The translations under genes and the position numbers were made by a program. This document shows positions 1 through 7,781 of a DNA stretch of 7,990 nt, one piece after another. Under the pieces are notes generated by a model. It ran no database searches. It saw only the letters and a program-made list of their open reading frames with translations, and was not told where the DNA came from. Within the stretch, counting starts at the first letter, position 1. Every line of letters starts with the position of its first letter. The stretch spans positions 1 to 7,990 of the forward strand of contig CAMGSV010000113.1 of assembly GCA_946061495.1 (NCBI GenBank). The letters run 5' to 3'. This stretch comes from an uncultured Spirochaetales bacterium (GTDB lineage Bacteria; Spirochaetota; Spirochaetia; Treponematales; Treponemataceae).

Positions 1-1794
1 CTGAAATTGTTTTGGCTCAGGAAAATCCTCGATAAAGGAAGGATTTGCAGCGGAAAGCTCATCCAGCAGATAGCGTGCCACCGTGGCCGGCACACCGCTT
101 CCCGTCTGACTCACCACGGTCTCCCCGGAATAATTGCCCATCCACACGCCCACCGTATAGCGGGAGGTTGCCCCCAGAGCCACGATGTTCTGGAACTGGT
201 TGGAGGTGCCGGTCTTGAAGATTGCCGGATATCCCGTGCTGAAAACCTGGGTAAAGCCGAATCCCAAAGCCCTGGCCCTCCTGTCGCTGAGCATGTCACA
301 GATGATGGCCGCGGTGTCCGGCTGAAAAACCTGCGCTCCTTCCAGCAGAGCATTCGCTCCCTCCAGTCCATCCCGCAGGTGGGTTGTGTGGGCGGAGCGA
401 CCGCCTCGGGGAAACACGCTGAAGGCACGCACCAGCTCCAGCAGGGTCAACTCACCACTTCCCAGCGCCAGAGAAAGGCCATAATCCTGCAATCCTGCCA
501 GAGATTCCACCCCCAGGCGTTCCATGACAGAAAGGTATTTTTCCTCGCCCAGCTGGTGCAGCAAGTAGACGGCAGGAATATTAAGGCTGGAGGCCAGGGC
601 CGTACGGAAGAGCACCGGACCATTGAACCGATTGTTAAAATTCAGCGGCACATAGGCTTCTCCCTGACCAAAATCCATGGGGATGTCAGCCAACACGGTG
701 GTGGGAGCAATGCCAGCCTCCAGAGCCATGGCATAGATAAAAGGCTTCATGGTGCTGCCACTCTGATTGCGAACCAGCACACCGTCCACCTGTCCCGTCT
801 CCTGATTCCAGAAATCGCCTCCAGACCAGCAGATGATTTCCCCCGTCACATTGTCCATGGCCAGGACGGCTCCATGCTTCAAGCGAAACTGCTGAAATTC
901 TGTCAGCCGTGTGCTCACCAGATTTTCCACCTGTTCCGTTAAAACTGCGTCCACGGAAAGATGCAGCTCCGGCGGAATCCCGTCATCTGAATACAGATTC
1001 TGGACGTAGCGGCAGAAATGGGGAAGCCGGTGGGGATAGCGATAGGGCTCCTGCTGATGAAGGGAGTCCCGCCACTGTTCCAGTGTGGAGTCAAAGCCCG
1101 TAACTCGGCCAATCTGCAGGGCGGCTTGGAAGGAGGCATCTGGATTGGAGGGATTGTAGGTGGCAGGTCGGCGGGGAATCACTGCCAGAGCATGAATTTG
1201 GGAGTCAGAAAGCTGCTGCGGAGTACAGCCGAAATAGGTGCGGGCGGCAGAACCGATGCCCTCCGCCTGTGAGCCAAAGGGAAGATTGTTCAGATACAGC
1301 TCCAGAATCTCTTCCTTGGAAAGACGCAGCTCCAGCCGCACCGCCGCCAGCGCCTCCACCAGCTTTGTCCACAGGGAAACTCCTCCGCCTCCACGAGGCT
1401 CCACCAAGCGGGCCAGCTGCATGGTGACCGTGGAGGCTCCACTCACCCGCCGACCCTGACTCATGTTCTGAAAGGCAGCCCGCACCACCGCCACCACATC
1501 CACTCCACAGTGATGATGAAATCCCTGGTCCTCGGCGGCCAGAAACACGTCCACCACACGGGGCGGCAGCTGATCCAGGTCATACCACTCCCGACGCAGG
1601 CCATCCTCCAGCGGAAGCACCTGCAAAAGCTGGCCATTCCTGTCGTAGAGGCGGGTACTGTAGGGCCGCCCAAGAAAGGCATCCAGCTCCGACCATGGCA
1701 GCAGGGATAGCAGACAGCAGCCCAGCGCCAGCAAGACGGCCATCACCGCCACCAGCACCAGACCACTGCGCCACCCCTTATTCCTGAATGACAA
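1..1794 (-). CDS. pbpC: Penicillin-binding protein 1C, bifunctional glycosyltransferase/transpeptidase (3' end beyond window)
   Basis: Class A PBP that polymerises lipid II and carries a transpeptidase domain; it is anchored in the inner membrane and acts in the periplasm. My translation from TTG 1794 gives 598 codons with no stop before the left edge. Residues 12-32 form one hydrophobic anchor. GT51 motifs follow: EDQGFHHHCG (catalytic Glu88), GASTVTMQLAR (119-129), K144/E147 and KEEILELYLN (160-169). The transpeptidase domain has STMK (Ser347), SLN (403-405) and KTGTS (527-531), so both active sites look intact. PbpC proteins are usually about 770 residues, so the missing part should hold the end of the transpeptidase and the BiPBP_C domain. 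TTG 1794 is preferred because AAGGAG lies 6 nt upstream. An in-frame ATG at 1833 would give 611 codons but has only a weak site. The gene overlaps the A2M gene by 17 bp (56 bp from ATG 1833), as expected for an operon partner. Confidence 0.95.
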   Translation of the reverse strand, partial: MSFRNKGWRSGLVLVAVMAVLLALGCCLLSLLPWSELDAFLGRPYSTRLYDRNGQLLQVLPLEDGLRREWYDLDQLPPRVVDVFLAAEDQGFHHHCGVDVVAVVRAAFQNMSQGRRVSGASTVTMQLARLVEPRGGGGVSLWTKLVEALAAVRLELRLSKEEILELYLNNLPFGSQAEGIGSAARTYFGCTPQQLSDSQIHALAVIPRRPATYNPSNPDASFQAALQIGRVTGFDSTLEQWRDSLHQQEPYRYPHRLPHFCRYVQNLYSDDGIPPELHLSVDAVLTEQVENLVSTRLTEFQQFRLKHGAVLAMDNVTGEIICWSGGDFWNQETGQVDGVLVRNQSGSTMKPFIYAMALEAGIAPTTVLADIPMDFGQGEAYVPLNFNNRFNGPVLFRTALASSLNIPAVYLLHQLGEEKYLSVMERLGVESLAGLQDYGLSLALGSGELTLLELVRAFSVFPRGGRSAHTTHLRDGLEGANALLEGAQVFQPDTAAIICDMLSDRRARALGFGFTQVFSTGYPAIFKTGTSNQFQNIVALGATSRYTVGVWMGNYSGETVVSQTGSGVPATVARYLLDELSAANPSFIEDFPEPKQFQ

Positions 1795-4700
1795 CCACCG
1801 CTCCTTGAGTGCGGCCAAAAATTTCTGGCTCATACATGCACTCTGCCTGTGCGGAGGGTACCGTAAAGGCACCAGAGCGAACAGGCCGGAACAAGAATTC
1901 CACCTGCTGACGACCACGGCGGAAGGCATCCCAGAAGTACTGCACCTCGTTGTCGTAGATCACCCGGCTGGAAAGGCCAACGTTGTAGCCAGGCCCAAAT
2001 TGGTAGTTGCCCCAGGCATCCCGCTCAGGCTCCTCCTCGCTACCAGTAGCCGTTCCAGCCAGCTGAGGCATGGTGGCAAAGGCAGCGTTCAGTACCTCGG
2101 CACCCGATGGAATGGGAACCCGCAGGGCCACAAAGGTCCTGTTCTTGGTGGTGGACAGGGTGACGGTGGCCTTGTAGATGGTACCCGCCTTCAGTTTGTT
2201 GTCGGTCACCACCTGACCAGTCTCAGTGTCGGTAATCTCCACGTAGAGGCTCAGTCCCTCGTCCCGGGCAGTCTGCTCCTCCATGGGCAGCGCATACTTC
2301 ATGGACAGGGTGTAGAACATGGTTCCACGGCCATCCTTCGTCACCTCTAGGGGAAGCTCCTTGCCAAAATCCAGGCCCATTCCCTGGAGCTGGTCAAAGG
2401 TCAGGGACTTTTCCACCGGTTTTGCATCCGCTCCCTTGAATTTTCCCTCCACCAATGGTTTTCCTCCAAGGGCAATCTGTCCCGCAAGGTTCAGATTCTC
2501 CAGATTGTTTTCTTCTATATAAACTGCAATTGCCTCAAGAACACGGGCGGTACTGGCGGTGTTCTTCCAGTAGCCGTTGCCCGCCCGCTGGATTTCCAGC
2601 AGGTTGAACAGCAGTCTGCCATTCATGTCATCAGCATAATCCAGCTTGGTGAAAAACTGCAGCAGCAAGGCATTCCGCTCGGACTCGTCGTTAAAGTACA
2701 TCCAGCCACTGGAACCTCCCTCGGTAATGTCCACGCCCCGCACTGTAGGCCGGGCATGACGACGAACATCGACCTCCACCTCCCTGGCCTTCAGCTCATT
2801 GCCATTGTCCAGATACAGGATGCCACACATGGCCTTCTCCGCAAAGCCCAGGTTCTCCATAGCCAGCACCCGGTCAATGTCCGAGTCTGCCACCGGCTCA
2901 CCCAGCTTTGCCAGCACAAAGAGGCTGTATGCCTGAACATAGCCATTGCCGTGGTACCAGCTGGAGGCAGCCTCTGTCCTAATGAACCGAACCAACTTGT
3001 CCATGTTGATTCCCTTGGGCAGCGGTATCTTGTGCTGACGGGCTGCCGCCAAAAGCTCCGCCACCCGCAGGGTTGCTGGCAGGGAGGAGGAGGCATTGCT
3101 CCGCCAGTAGGGGAAGCCTCCGTCTGACTTCTGCAGGGTGGCCCAGTCGGCAATCTCCGTCTCCACCACCTTGTGGGGATTGTCCACCTCGCTTTCCAGA
3201 CCGAACACATCGATGTAGTCGGCAAAGTACACCAGCGGCAGCATGGCGGAGGCCCGCTGCTCCAGGCAGCCATAGGGATAGCGGAACACGTAGGTGATGG
3301 CCTCCGTCAAGGTTCCCAGACGGGTGGGGTCCAGCACCACCGAAAGGTCGCCGCTGTTTTCCCCGGAAAGCCCCGCAGGCAGGATGACCGCCTCACGGAC
3401 AGAAGTCTCATCCTTCTTTTCCACACTGTCGGAAGAAACCTCCCCCACGGTGGTGACCGTCTCGTAGATGAAGGGACGGTCAATCTCCAGCGGCTTTACA
3501 ATCTGTTCCTTCAAAACTGGTGAGTCCACCGTGAACACCACGCTAACAAAGCCCGCTCCCATCGCCTGCATATCGAAGAGGATGGGCAGTGTCTTACCAG
3601 CGGGAACCGTCACCCTCTGGGAGGCGGCGCCCACCAGCTTGGCCTGTCCCTGCTGACGGCGTATTCCCCCCACCTGGGCAGGAAGTCCCGCCGCCTCCAG
3701 TCCCGGCAGCAGCTCCATGGAAACGGTAACCTCATGGCTGTGGCCATCCAGATTGGACACCACTACGCCGATGTCGGACACATCATTTTCCCGCAGACGA
3801 CGTGGCAACACATCCCGCACGCTCAGGGGATTGTTTACCGCAAGACTGCCCTCCTCCAGGGCAAAATGGCTCGTTCCCAGCACACCCACCGCCGTCACCC
3901 GATACTCCGTCAGGCTGTCCGGCAGGGTAAAGCGGTGAATCACCGTTCCGTCGGCTCCCGTCACCAGCACCGGTGCGAATACCGCTGTGGGGTCAAAGTT
4001 TTTCCGCACCTGCATTCCATCAGCGGTAGACTCTGCCATCCCCTTTTCCATGGCCTCATCGCCGCCATAGAGATTCTGTACCTGATAGGTTACGGGGTCA
4101 ATCAGCAGGGAACGGGAATCGCCTCCCACCACACCGCTAAAGAAAAGGCTTTCTCTGTAGAAATGCTCCAGGGGATCCGGCACGTGGTAGTTGATGAGGT
4201 CGATGACCCCACGGTCCACCGCTATCAGGGTCAGCTCCGCTCCCGCCAAGGGCTGGCCGTCCTGAGAAGTTGCCTTCAACGTCACCGTCGCCTCTTCCCC
4301 AGGCCGATACAGGGACTTGTCCATCTGAATCTCCACCTTGAACTCCCTGGCCTTAGGACTCACGTGGAGGGCAGTGGCGCCAAAATATCCCTTGGGCTTG
4401 TCCATGTCCATGGAGGTGAAGTCATGCTGGGGCTCCCCCCTCCGCACCGAATAGGAGGACAGGGTGACATACACCACCGGCAGGTAGCGATCCGTGATGG
4501 GAACCTCCAGCACCGTGGTGGGTTCCTCCAATGTGATGATTTCCTGGGAGAAGATGCCCTCCCGCTCCACCGTCATCAGGTATGTTCCCGCAGGCAGGGG
4601 ACTCTGCACCATAATCTGGGCAGTGTCCTCCACCTGGTACAGCTCCTTGTCGGGAATCAGGTTGATTTGCTGGGAACCCTCGCTGTAGTAGTAACTCCAG

Positions 4701-7639
4701 TCGGAGCCACTGACATAGAAGTTCCGCTCCGTCACCACCGTCCGTCCCCTGTTGTCCGTCGTCGTCAGCCGCAGCAGGTAGGCGCCACCCTTGGGCGGTG
4801 TCACCGTCACCTGACCTTTCTGGCTCAGTTTGAGGGTGCCGCTGTACTCGCTGACCAGCTCCTTGAAGGAACGGGTGATGAGCCTGCCGCTGACTCCCAT
4901 CTGCCGCACCTGCTTCCAGTCCTCCCGCAGCAGCTCCACGGAAATGACACGGTTCTCCTGGGCCATCGGCAACAGGCTATCCGTGGCCAACTGGCTTTCC
5001 GGTGTCACCAAAGCGAAGTCAAAGGTCAGGGGCACCTCCTTCTTGGGGAAGCCCTTCACGTCCGTGGGGCGGGAGAGACCGATGTAGAAGCTGGCAGGAT
5101 GGACGATGGCGCTGCTGTTGGCAGAAATAGCCTGTCCGCCAGAATCAGTGACGGTGGTCTCCACCCGGTAGATGTAGGGACGGCCGGCAAGCTTCTCCTC
5201 CCCGGAGAACTGGGCGGTGGAAGCGGCTCCACTGGCATCCAGCTGTCCCTTCTCGGTACCCACTGCGGATCGACCGTCGTAGCCCTGCATTGGACCGAAC
5301 TGGTAGCCCTCGTAGTCTGTACCCTCCGCCCGGAAGCTGGTGGGCTCCCGATACCAGTCGCCCCGCCAGCCTGACCCCGCCAGACTGCCGCCACCAAGGT
5401 AGGAGGCGGAAAGCTCCGCAGAAAGACGGTCGCCGCTGAAATAGGTCATGGCAGGAATCGTCACCGAGGACTCAAACCGAAGCCGCTCGAAGAAGGCCAC
5501 TGTAAAGGTCAGGTCCTTTGAGATGGAGCTGCCATTGGGCAAAGGCCGCTGGTAGCTCAGCACGTAGGTTCCGGGGGGCAGCTCCTCCTTCAGGTCGAAG
5601 GAAGCCCAGAAGCCGCCGGATTGGGAAACGGCAATCTTCCTGGTCTCGATGGGCTCCGAGCGCCAACGGTTTTCCCGCAGGGTCAGGGTGGCAGGGCCAA
5701 CATACGCGTCGTACTGACCCAAGGTCAGGTTGCGGTCAATGCCCCGCACCGTCACCCGCTCCCCCGGCTTGTAGAGGCCCCGGTCAGTGAACATGTAGGT
5801 CACCATCTGGGTGTCCTGGGCACTCTGAGGCTCCCGCACCGCACCATGTCCCCACAGGGCGTTGCCATAGGGGGCAAAGACGGCACGATCGCCCCCCAGC
5901 TCCGCCCCGATGAACACGTGGCGGGCAGCACTGGTGATGGTGTCAGCGCTGAGATTCAGCACGGCGAATCCCTCCTTGTCGGTGGTTCCGCTGGCATGGG
6001 CCTGTCCAAGATTGGTGAGGATGTCGCTGCTGTCCAAATATTTGTCCGAGGTGTACAGGCTGATTCGGGCCCCTTCCACTGGCTTCCCGGTGGAAAGCTG
6101 GCTCACCAGCACCACAGAGCGGTTAAAGCCGTAGCGAACCGTCAGTCCCAAGTCCGTGATCTGCACCACCTGCACATTGGTCTGGGTGGAAGTCTCCTTC
6201 TGTCCCCGCGAGTTTGTCCACTGGTAGTTCATGTCCGCCTGGAACCGGACGGCACCCACCCCATCCTTCAAGGCGGGAATCAAATCCACCTCCCGCACCA
6301 CCCGCTGGTTCCGGGGAATGTCGGCCTCTGTCAGCTCAACCTTCTGCACCGGCCGCCACTGCTTGCCCGCCAGCGCCTCCACCACATAGCTGGACTTGGG
6401 CAGGATGTTCTGGTAGGCAAAGACAAGCTTGGGCGGAAACTTGGATTCCAGCATCACAAAGCCGTAATCCTTGAACTGGGCAAAGCTTCCCGCAGGGGGC
6501 ACCGTAATGGTTTCCGGCCCGATAGCCTCATTGTACAGGCGGCCGTACCTATCCTTTATGACTGCGGCGGCCACTTCTATCGTATAGGTTTCCTCGTAAG
6601 TCACCGGCAGGCCATGAACCCGCAGCTGGTTGCCGGAAATGCTGATGTTCTGCTCCGTCACCTCCAGCAGGATTTCCTCGCCGCCCTCCTTGCCCGCATC
6701 CACGGGAAGCTGCTTGCGGGCAGTGACCGCCGCCGCAATGGCCGCCCTGTCCTGATCCTCCGCCAGCTGATGGGAAAACTGAAAGACTACAGGATGGGAC
6801 TCGGTTCCACGGTTGTAGCTGTTCTGGTACACGTTCTCCAGCATGAAGGGACGCAGGGTGTGGTAGCTGTGGTTCCGGTCCTCCTCACTGGTGCCGATGG
6901 ATTGGGCGTCGGAACGGGCACCCGCCTTCAGCACCACCGTCATGGTGGTGTTGTCTGGGGGAGTCTCCTTCAAAAAAAGCTCCACCAGCTTCAGGTTCTT
7001 CTTGTCGCTCTGGCTGATGTCGAACTGATATGACCTTCCGTTGCCGTCCACCACCTTCAGATACTTGGCGATTTCCGTTGGCTCCACGTCATAGGAAAAA
7101 TACAGGGCCAAGGAACGGGCATCCTCCACCGGCAGGTCATTGCTGTCCACCCAAAATCCATCCAGGGCAGCCTTGTAGCCGGGAGTTATGCTCACCAGCT
7201 TCAGCGGCTCCGTGCGGAAGGTGAAGATGCGCTGCCCAGTGATGGGGCTGCCGTCCACAGAAACGATATCGTCGGAAAGGGTGACGGTGTACTCCCGCTG
7301 GGGAATCACCCCTTCGCTGGCATCAAAGCTCAGGAGACTGGTGCCATACCAGCGGAACACCCCTTCCAGCGGCGGGTCAATCTTCATCAGATCGGAGGTG
7401 TTTGACGGCTGCCCCAGCTTTGCCACGGACACCACCGGCTTGGAAAACTGCACGTAGATGGCAGGATACTTCACCGCCGTGGGCAGCTGTCCCGCCGGCT
7501 GAAAGTCCATCACAAAAAGCCCTTCCTGATCCATGGGCTGCTCCACCTCAGGCTTCCCTCCCGAACCGCAGGAAACAAGGCTCCCCGCCATCAAAACCAT
7601 CAGACAGGCAAACACACCAGCCCACAACCATGCCTTCAT
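1778..7639 (-). CDS. Bacterial alpha-2-macroglobulin family lipoprotein with thioester motif
   Basis: Predicted broad-range protease trap of the periplasm, homologous to E. coli YfhM. Start ATG 7639 gives 1953 residues: GGGAGG lies 7 nt upstream and the signal peptide begins here. An open frame extends 11 codons further, to GTG 7672, but that start would sit in a hairpin. Residues 1-23 are a lipoprotein signal ending LVSC, with Cys24 the lipidated residue and Gly at +2. Residues about 30-400 look like Ig/SbsA-type modules. FTDRGLYKPGE (617-627) is the MG2 (A2M_N) signature; MDKSLYRPGEE begins at 1106 (bait-region-domain type); RKNF with Phe1215 opens the A2M domain. Cys1458-Leu-Glu-Gln1461 is the intact thioester, followed by an alpha-toroid with QKSDGGF near 1505. 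The C-terminus is beta-rich MG8/MG10-like. E. coli YfhM is about 1650 residues, so this protein is roughly 300 longer. Beyond Cys24 and Cys1458 only Cys1605 and Cys1934 occur. It overlaps pbpC downstream. Confidence 0.96.
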   Translation of the reverse strand: MKAWLWAGVFACLMVLMAGSLVSCGSGGKPEVEQPMDQEGLFVMDFQPAGQLPTAVKYPAIYVQFSKPVVSVAKLGQPSNTSDLMKIDPPLEGVFRWYGTSLLSFDASEGVIPQREYTVTLSDDIVSVDGSPITGQRIFTFRTEPLKLVSITPGYKAALDGFWVDSNDLPVEDARSLALYFSYDVEPTEIAKYLKVVDGNGRSYQFDISQSDKKNLKLVELFLKETPPDNTTMTVVLKAGARSDAQSIGTSEEDRNHSYHTLRPFMLENVYQNSYNRGTESHPVVFQFSHQLAEDQDRAAIAAAVTARKQLPVDAGKEGGEEILLEVTEQNISISGNQLRVHGLPVTYEETYTIEVAAAVIKDRYGRLYNEAIGPETITVPPAGSFAQFKDYGFVMLESKFPPKLVFAYQNILPKSSYVVEALAGKQWRPVQKVELTEADIPRNQRVVREVDLIPALKDGVGAVRFQADMNYQWTNSRGQKETSTQTNVQVVQITDLGLTVRYGFNRSVVLVSQLSTGKPVEGARISLYTSDKYLDSSDILTNLGQAHASGTTDKEGFAVLNLSADTITSAARHVFIGAELGGDRAVFAPYGNALWGHGAVREPQSAQDTQMVTYMFTDRGLYKPGERVTVRGIDRNLTLGQYDAYVGPATLTLRENRWRSEPIETRKIAVSQSGGFWASFDLKEELPPGTYVLSYQRPLPNGSSISKDLTFTVAFFERLRFESSVTIPAMTYFSGDRLSAELSASYLGGGSLAGSGWRGDWYREPTSFRAEGTDYEGYQFGPMQGYDGRSAVGTEKGQLDASGAASTAQFSGEEKLAGRPYIYRVETTVTDSGGQAISANSSAIVHPASFYIGLSRPTDVKGFPKKEVPLTFDFALVTPESQLATDSLLPMAQENRVISVELLREDWKQVRQMGVSGRLITRSFKELVSEYSGTLKLSQKGQVTVTPPKGGAYLLRLTTTDNRGRTVVTERNFYVSGSDWSYYYSEGSQQINLIPDKELYQVEDTAQIMVQSPLPAGTYLMTVEREGIFSQEIITLEEPTTVLEVPITDRYLPVVYVTLSSYSVRRGEPQHDFTSMDMDKPKGYFGATALHVSPKAREFKVEIQMDKSLYRPGEEATVTLKATSQDGQPLAGAELTLIAVDRGVIDLINYHVPDPLEHFYRESLFFSGVVGGDSRSLLIDPVTYQVQNLYGGDEAMEKGMAESTADGMQVRKNFDPTAVFAPVLVTGADGTVIHRFTLPDSLTEYRVTAVGVLGTSHFALEEGSLAVNNPLSVRDVLPRRLRENDVSDIGVVVSNLDGHSHEVTVSMELLPGLEAAGLPAQVGGIRRQQGQAKLVGAASQRVTVPAGKTLPILFDMQAMGAGFVSVVFTVDSPVLKEQIVKPLEIDRPFIYETVTTVGEVSSDSVEKKDETSVREAVILPAGLSGENSGDLSVVLDPTRLGTLTEAITYVFRYPYGCLEQRASAMLPLVYFADYIDVFGLESEVDNPHKVVETEIADWATLQKSDGGFPYWRSNASSSLPATLRVAELLAAARQHKIPLPKGINMDKLVRFIRTEAASSWYHGNGYVQAYSLFVLAKLGEPVADSDIDRVLAMENLGFAEKAMCGILYLDNGNELKAREVEVDVRRHARPTVRGVDITEGGSSGWMYFNDESERNALLLQFFTKLDYADDMNGRLLFNLLEIQRAGNGYWKNTASTARVLEAIAVYIEENNLENLNLAGQIALGGKPLVEGKFKGADAKPVEKSLTFDQLQGMGLDFGKELPLEVTKDGRGTMFYTLSMKYALPMEEQTARDEGLSLYVEITDTETGQVVTDNKLKAGTIYKATVTLSTTKNRTFVALRVPIPSGAEVLNAAFATMPQLAGTATGSEEEPERDAWGNYQFGPGYNVGLSSRVIYDNEVQYFWDAFRRGRQQVEFLFRPVRSGAFTVPSAQAECMYEPEIFGRTQGAVVVIQE
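1801..1806 (-). promoter_or_regulatory. Ribosome binding site of pbpC inside the A2M coding end
   Basis: The minus strand reads AAGGAG followed by CGGTGG and then TTG, a 6-nt spacing. The site lies within the last codons of the A2M gene, whose stop is at 1778-1780. It decides the choice of the TTG start at 1794 over ATG 1833 and suggests that ribosomes finishing A2M re-initiate on pbpC. Confidence 0.7.
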
Positions 7640-7646
7640 ACCAAAA

Positions 7647-7652
7647 CCTCCC
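7647..7652 (-). promoter_or_regulatory. Ribosome binding site of the A2M gene
   Basis: The minus strand reads GGGAGG, then 7 nt (TTTTGGT), then ATG at 7639. This strong site, together with the lipoprotein signal directly after it, fixes the start. It begins one base after the U-tract of the terminator-like hairpin. Confidence 0.85.
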
Positions 7653-7653
7653 G

Positions 7654-7685
7654 AAAAAAAACCGGTTCCCACAGGAGGGAAACCG
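7654..7685 (-). terminator. Rho-independent terminator-like hairpin in the A2M leader
   Basis: On the minus strand the arms are CGGTTTCCC and GGGAACCG around a 6-nt loop TCCTGT: 8 base pairs with one bulged A/T position. After one G there are eight consecutive T. This is the form of an intrinsic terminator reading leftward. It could end the upstream Rpn-family transcript, whose stop is about 97 bases before it. Because the likely A2M promoter lies upstream of the hairpin and only about 15 nt separate the U-tract from the A2M start, it would also sit in the A2M leader and could act as an attenuator. Confidence 0.7.
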
Positions 7686-7700
7686 TCACCCTTTGAACAG

Positions 7701-7722
7701 ATTTAATGTGAAGAAGTTAAAT
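7701..7722. repeat. AT-rich inverted repeat downstream of the A2M promoter
   Basis: Perfect 6-bp arms ATTTAA and TTAAAT are separated by 10 bases. The element lies roughly 8 to 29 bases downstream of the predicted transcription start, a position typical for a repressor operator. The arms are short and the region is AT-rich, so chance is possible. Confidence 0.4.
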
Positions 7723-7736
7723 TCTATTGGAGAATG

Positions 7737-7765
7737 AGTATACCACAGCCGGGACAGACGGTCTA
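7737..7765 (-). promoter_or_regulatory. Predicted sigma70-type promoter of the A2M-pbpC operon
   Basis: On the minus strand the -10 box is TATACT (7742-7737, 5 of 6 to consensus), preceded by TGG as an extended -10. The -35 box is TAGACC (7765-7760, 4 of 6), with a 17-nt spacer. Transcription would begin near 7730 and give a leader of about 90 nt before ATG 7639. It lies just after the stop of the upstream gene, so the operon appears to have its own promoter. Confidence 0.65.
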
Positions 7766-7773
7766 GGGACAGA
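7751..7773. repeat. 8-bp direct repeat flanking the -35 box
   Basis: GGGACAGA occurs at 7751-7758 and again at 7766-7773 on the plus strand, with CGGTCTA between, so the copies are 15 bp apart. The -35 hexamer lies in the gap between the two copies. Such spacing could hold a dimeric regulator, but this is inferred from position only. Confidence 0.4.
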
Positions 7774-7781
7774 GGGGAGGA

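Noticed and set aside
7..942. Plus-strand open frame of 311 codons at the left end
   Set aside because: It is antisense in register to pbpC, whose active-site motifs are all present on the minus strand.
3734..5374. Long plus-strand open frame of 546 codons inside the A2M gene
   Set aside because: It is in exact codon register with the A2M gene on the other strand. It stays open because A2M rarely uses TTA, CTA and TCA. Its translation has no recognisable domain and is rich in His, Gln and Arg, typical of antisense frames.
5621..7033. Second long plus-strand open frame of 470 codons
   Set aside because: Same register effect against the A2M gene; no ribosome binding site or recognisable family, and the sense strand codes a clear A2M protein.
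7640..7672. Upstream GTG start for the A2M gene at 7672
   Set aside because: The added 11 residues would precede a clean lipoprotein signal, the start lies in the terminator-like hairpin, and the GGGAGG site is spaced correctly only for ATG 7639.
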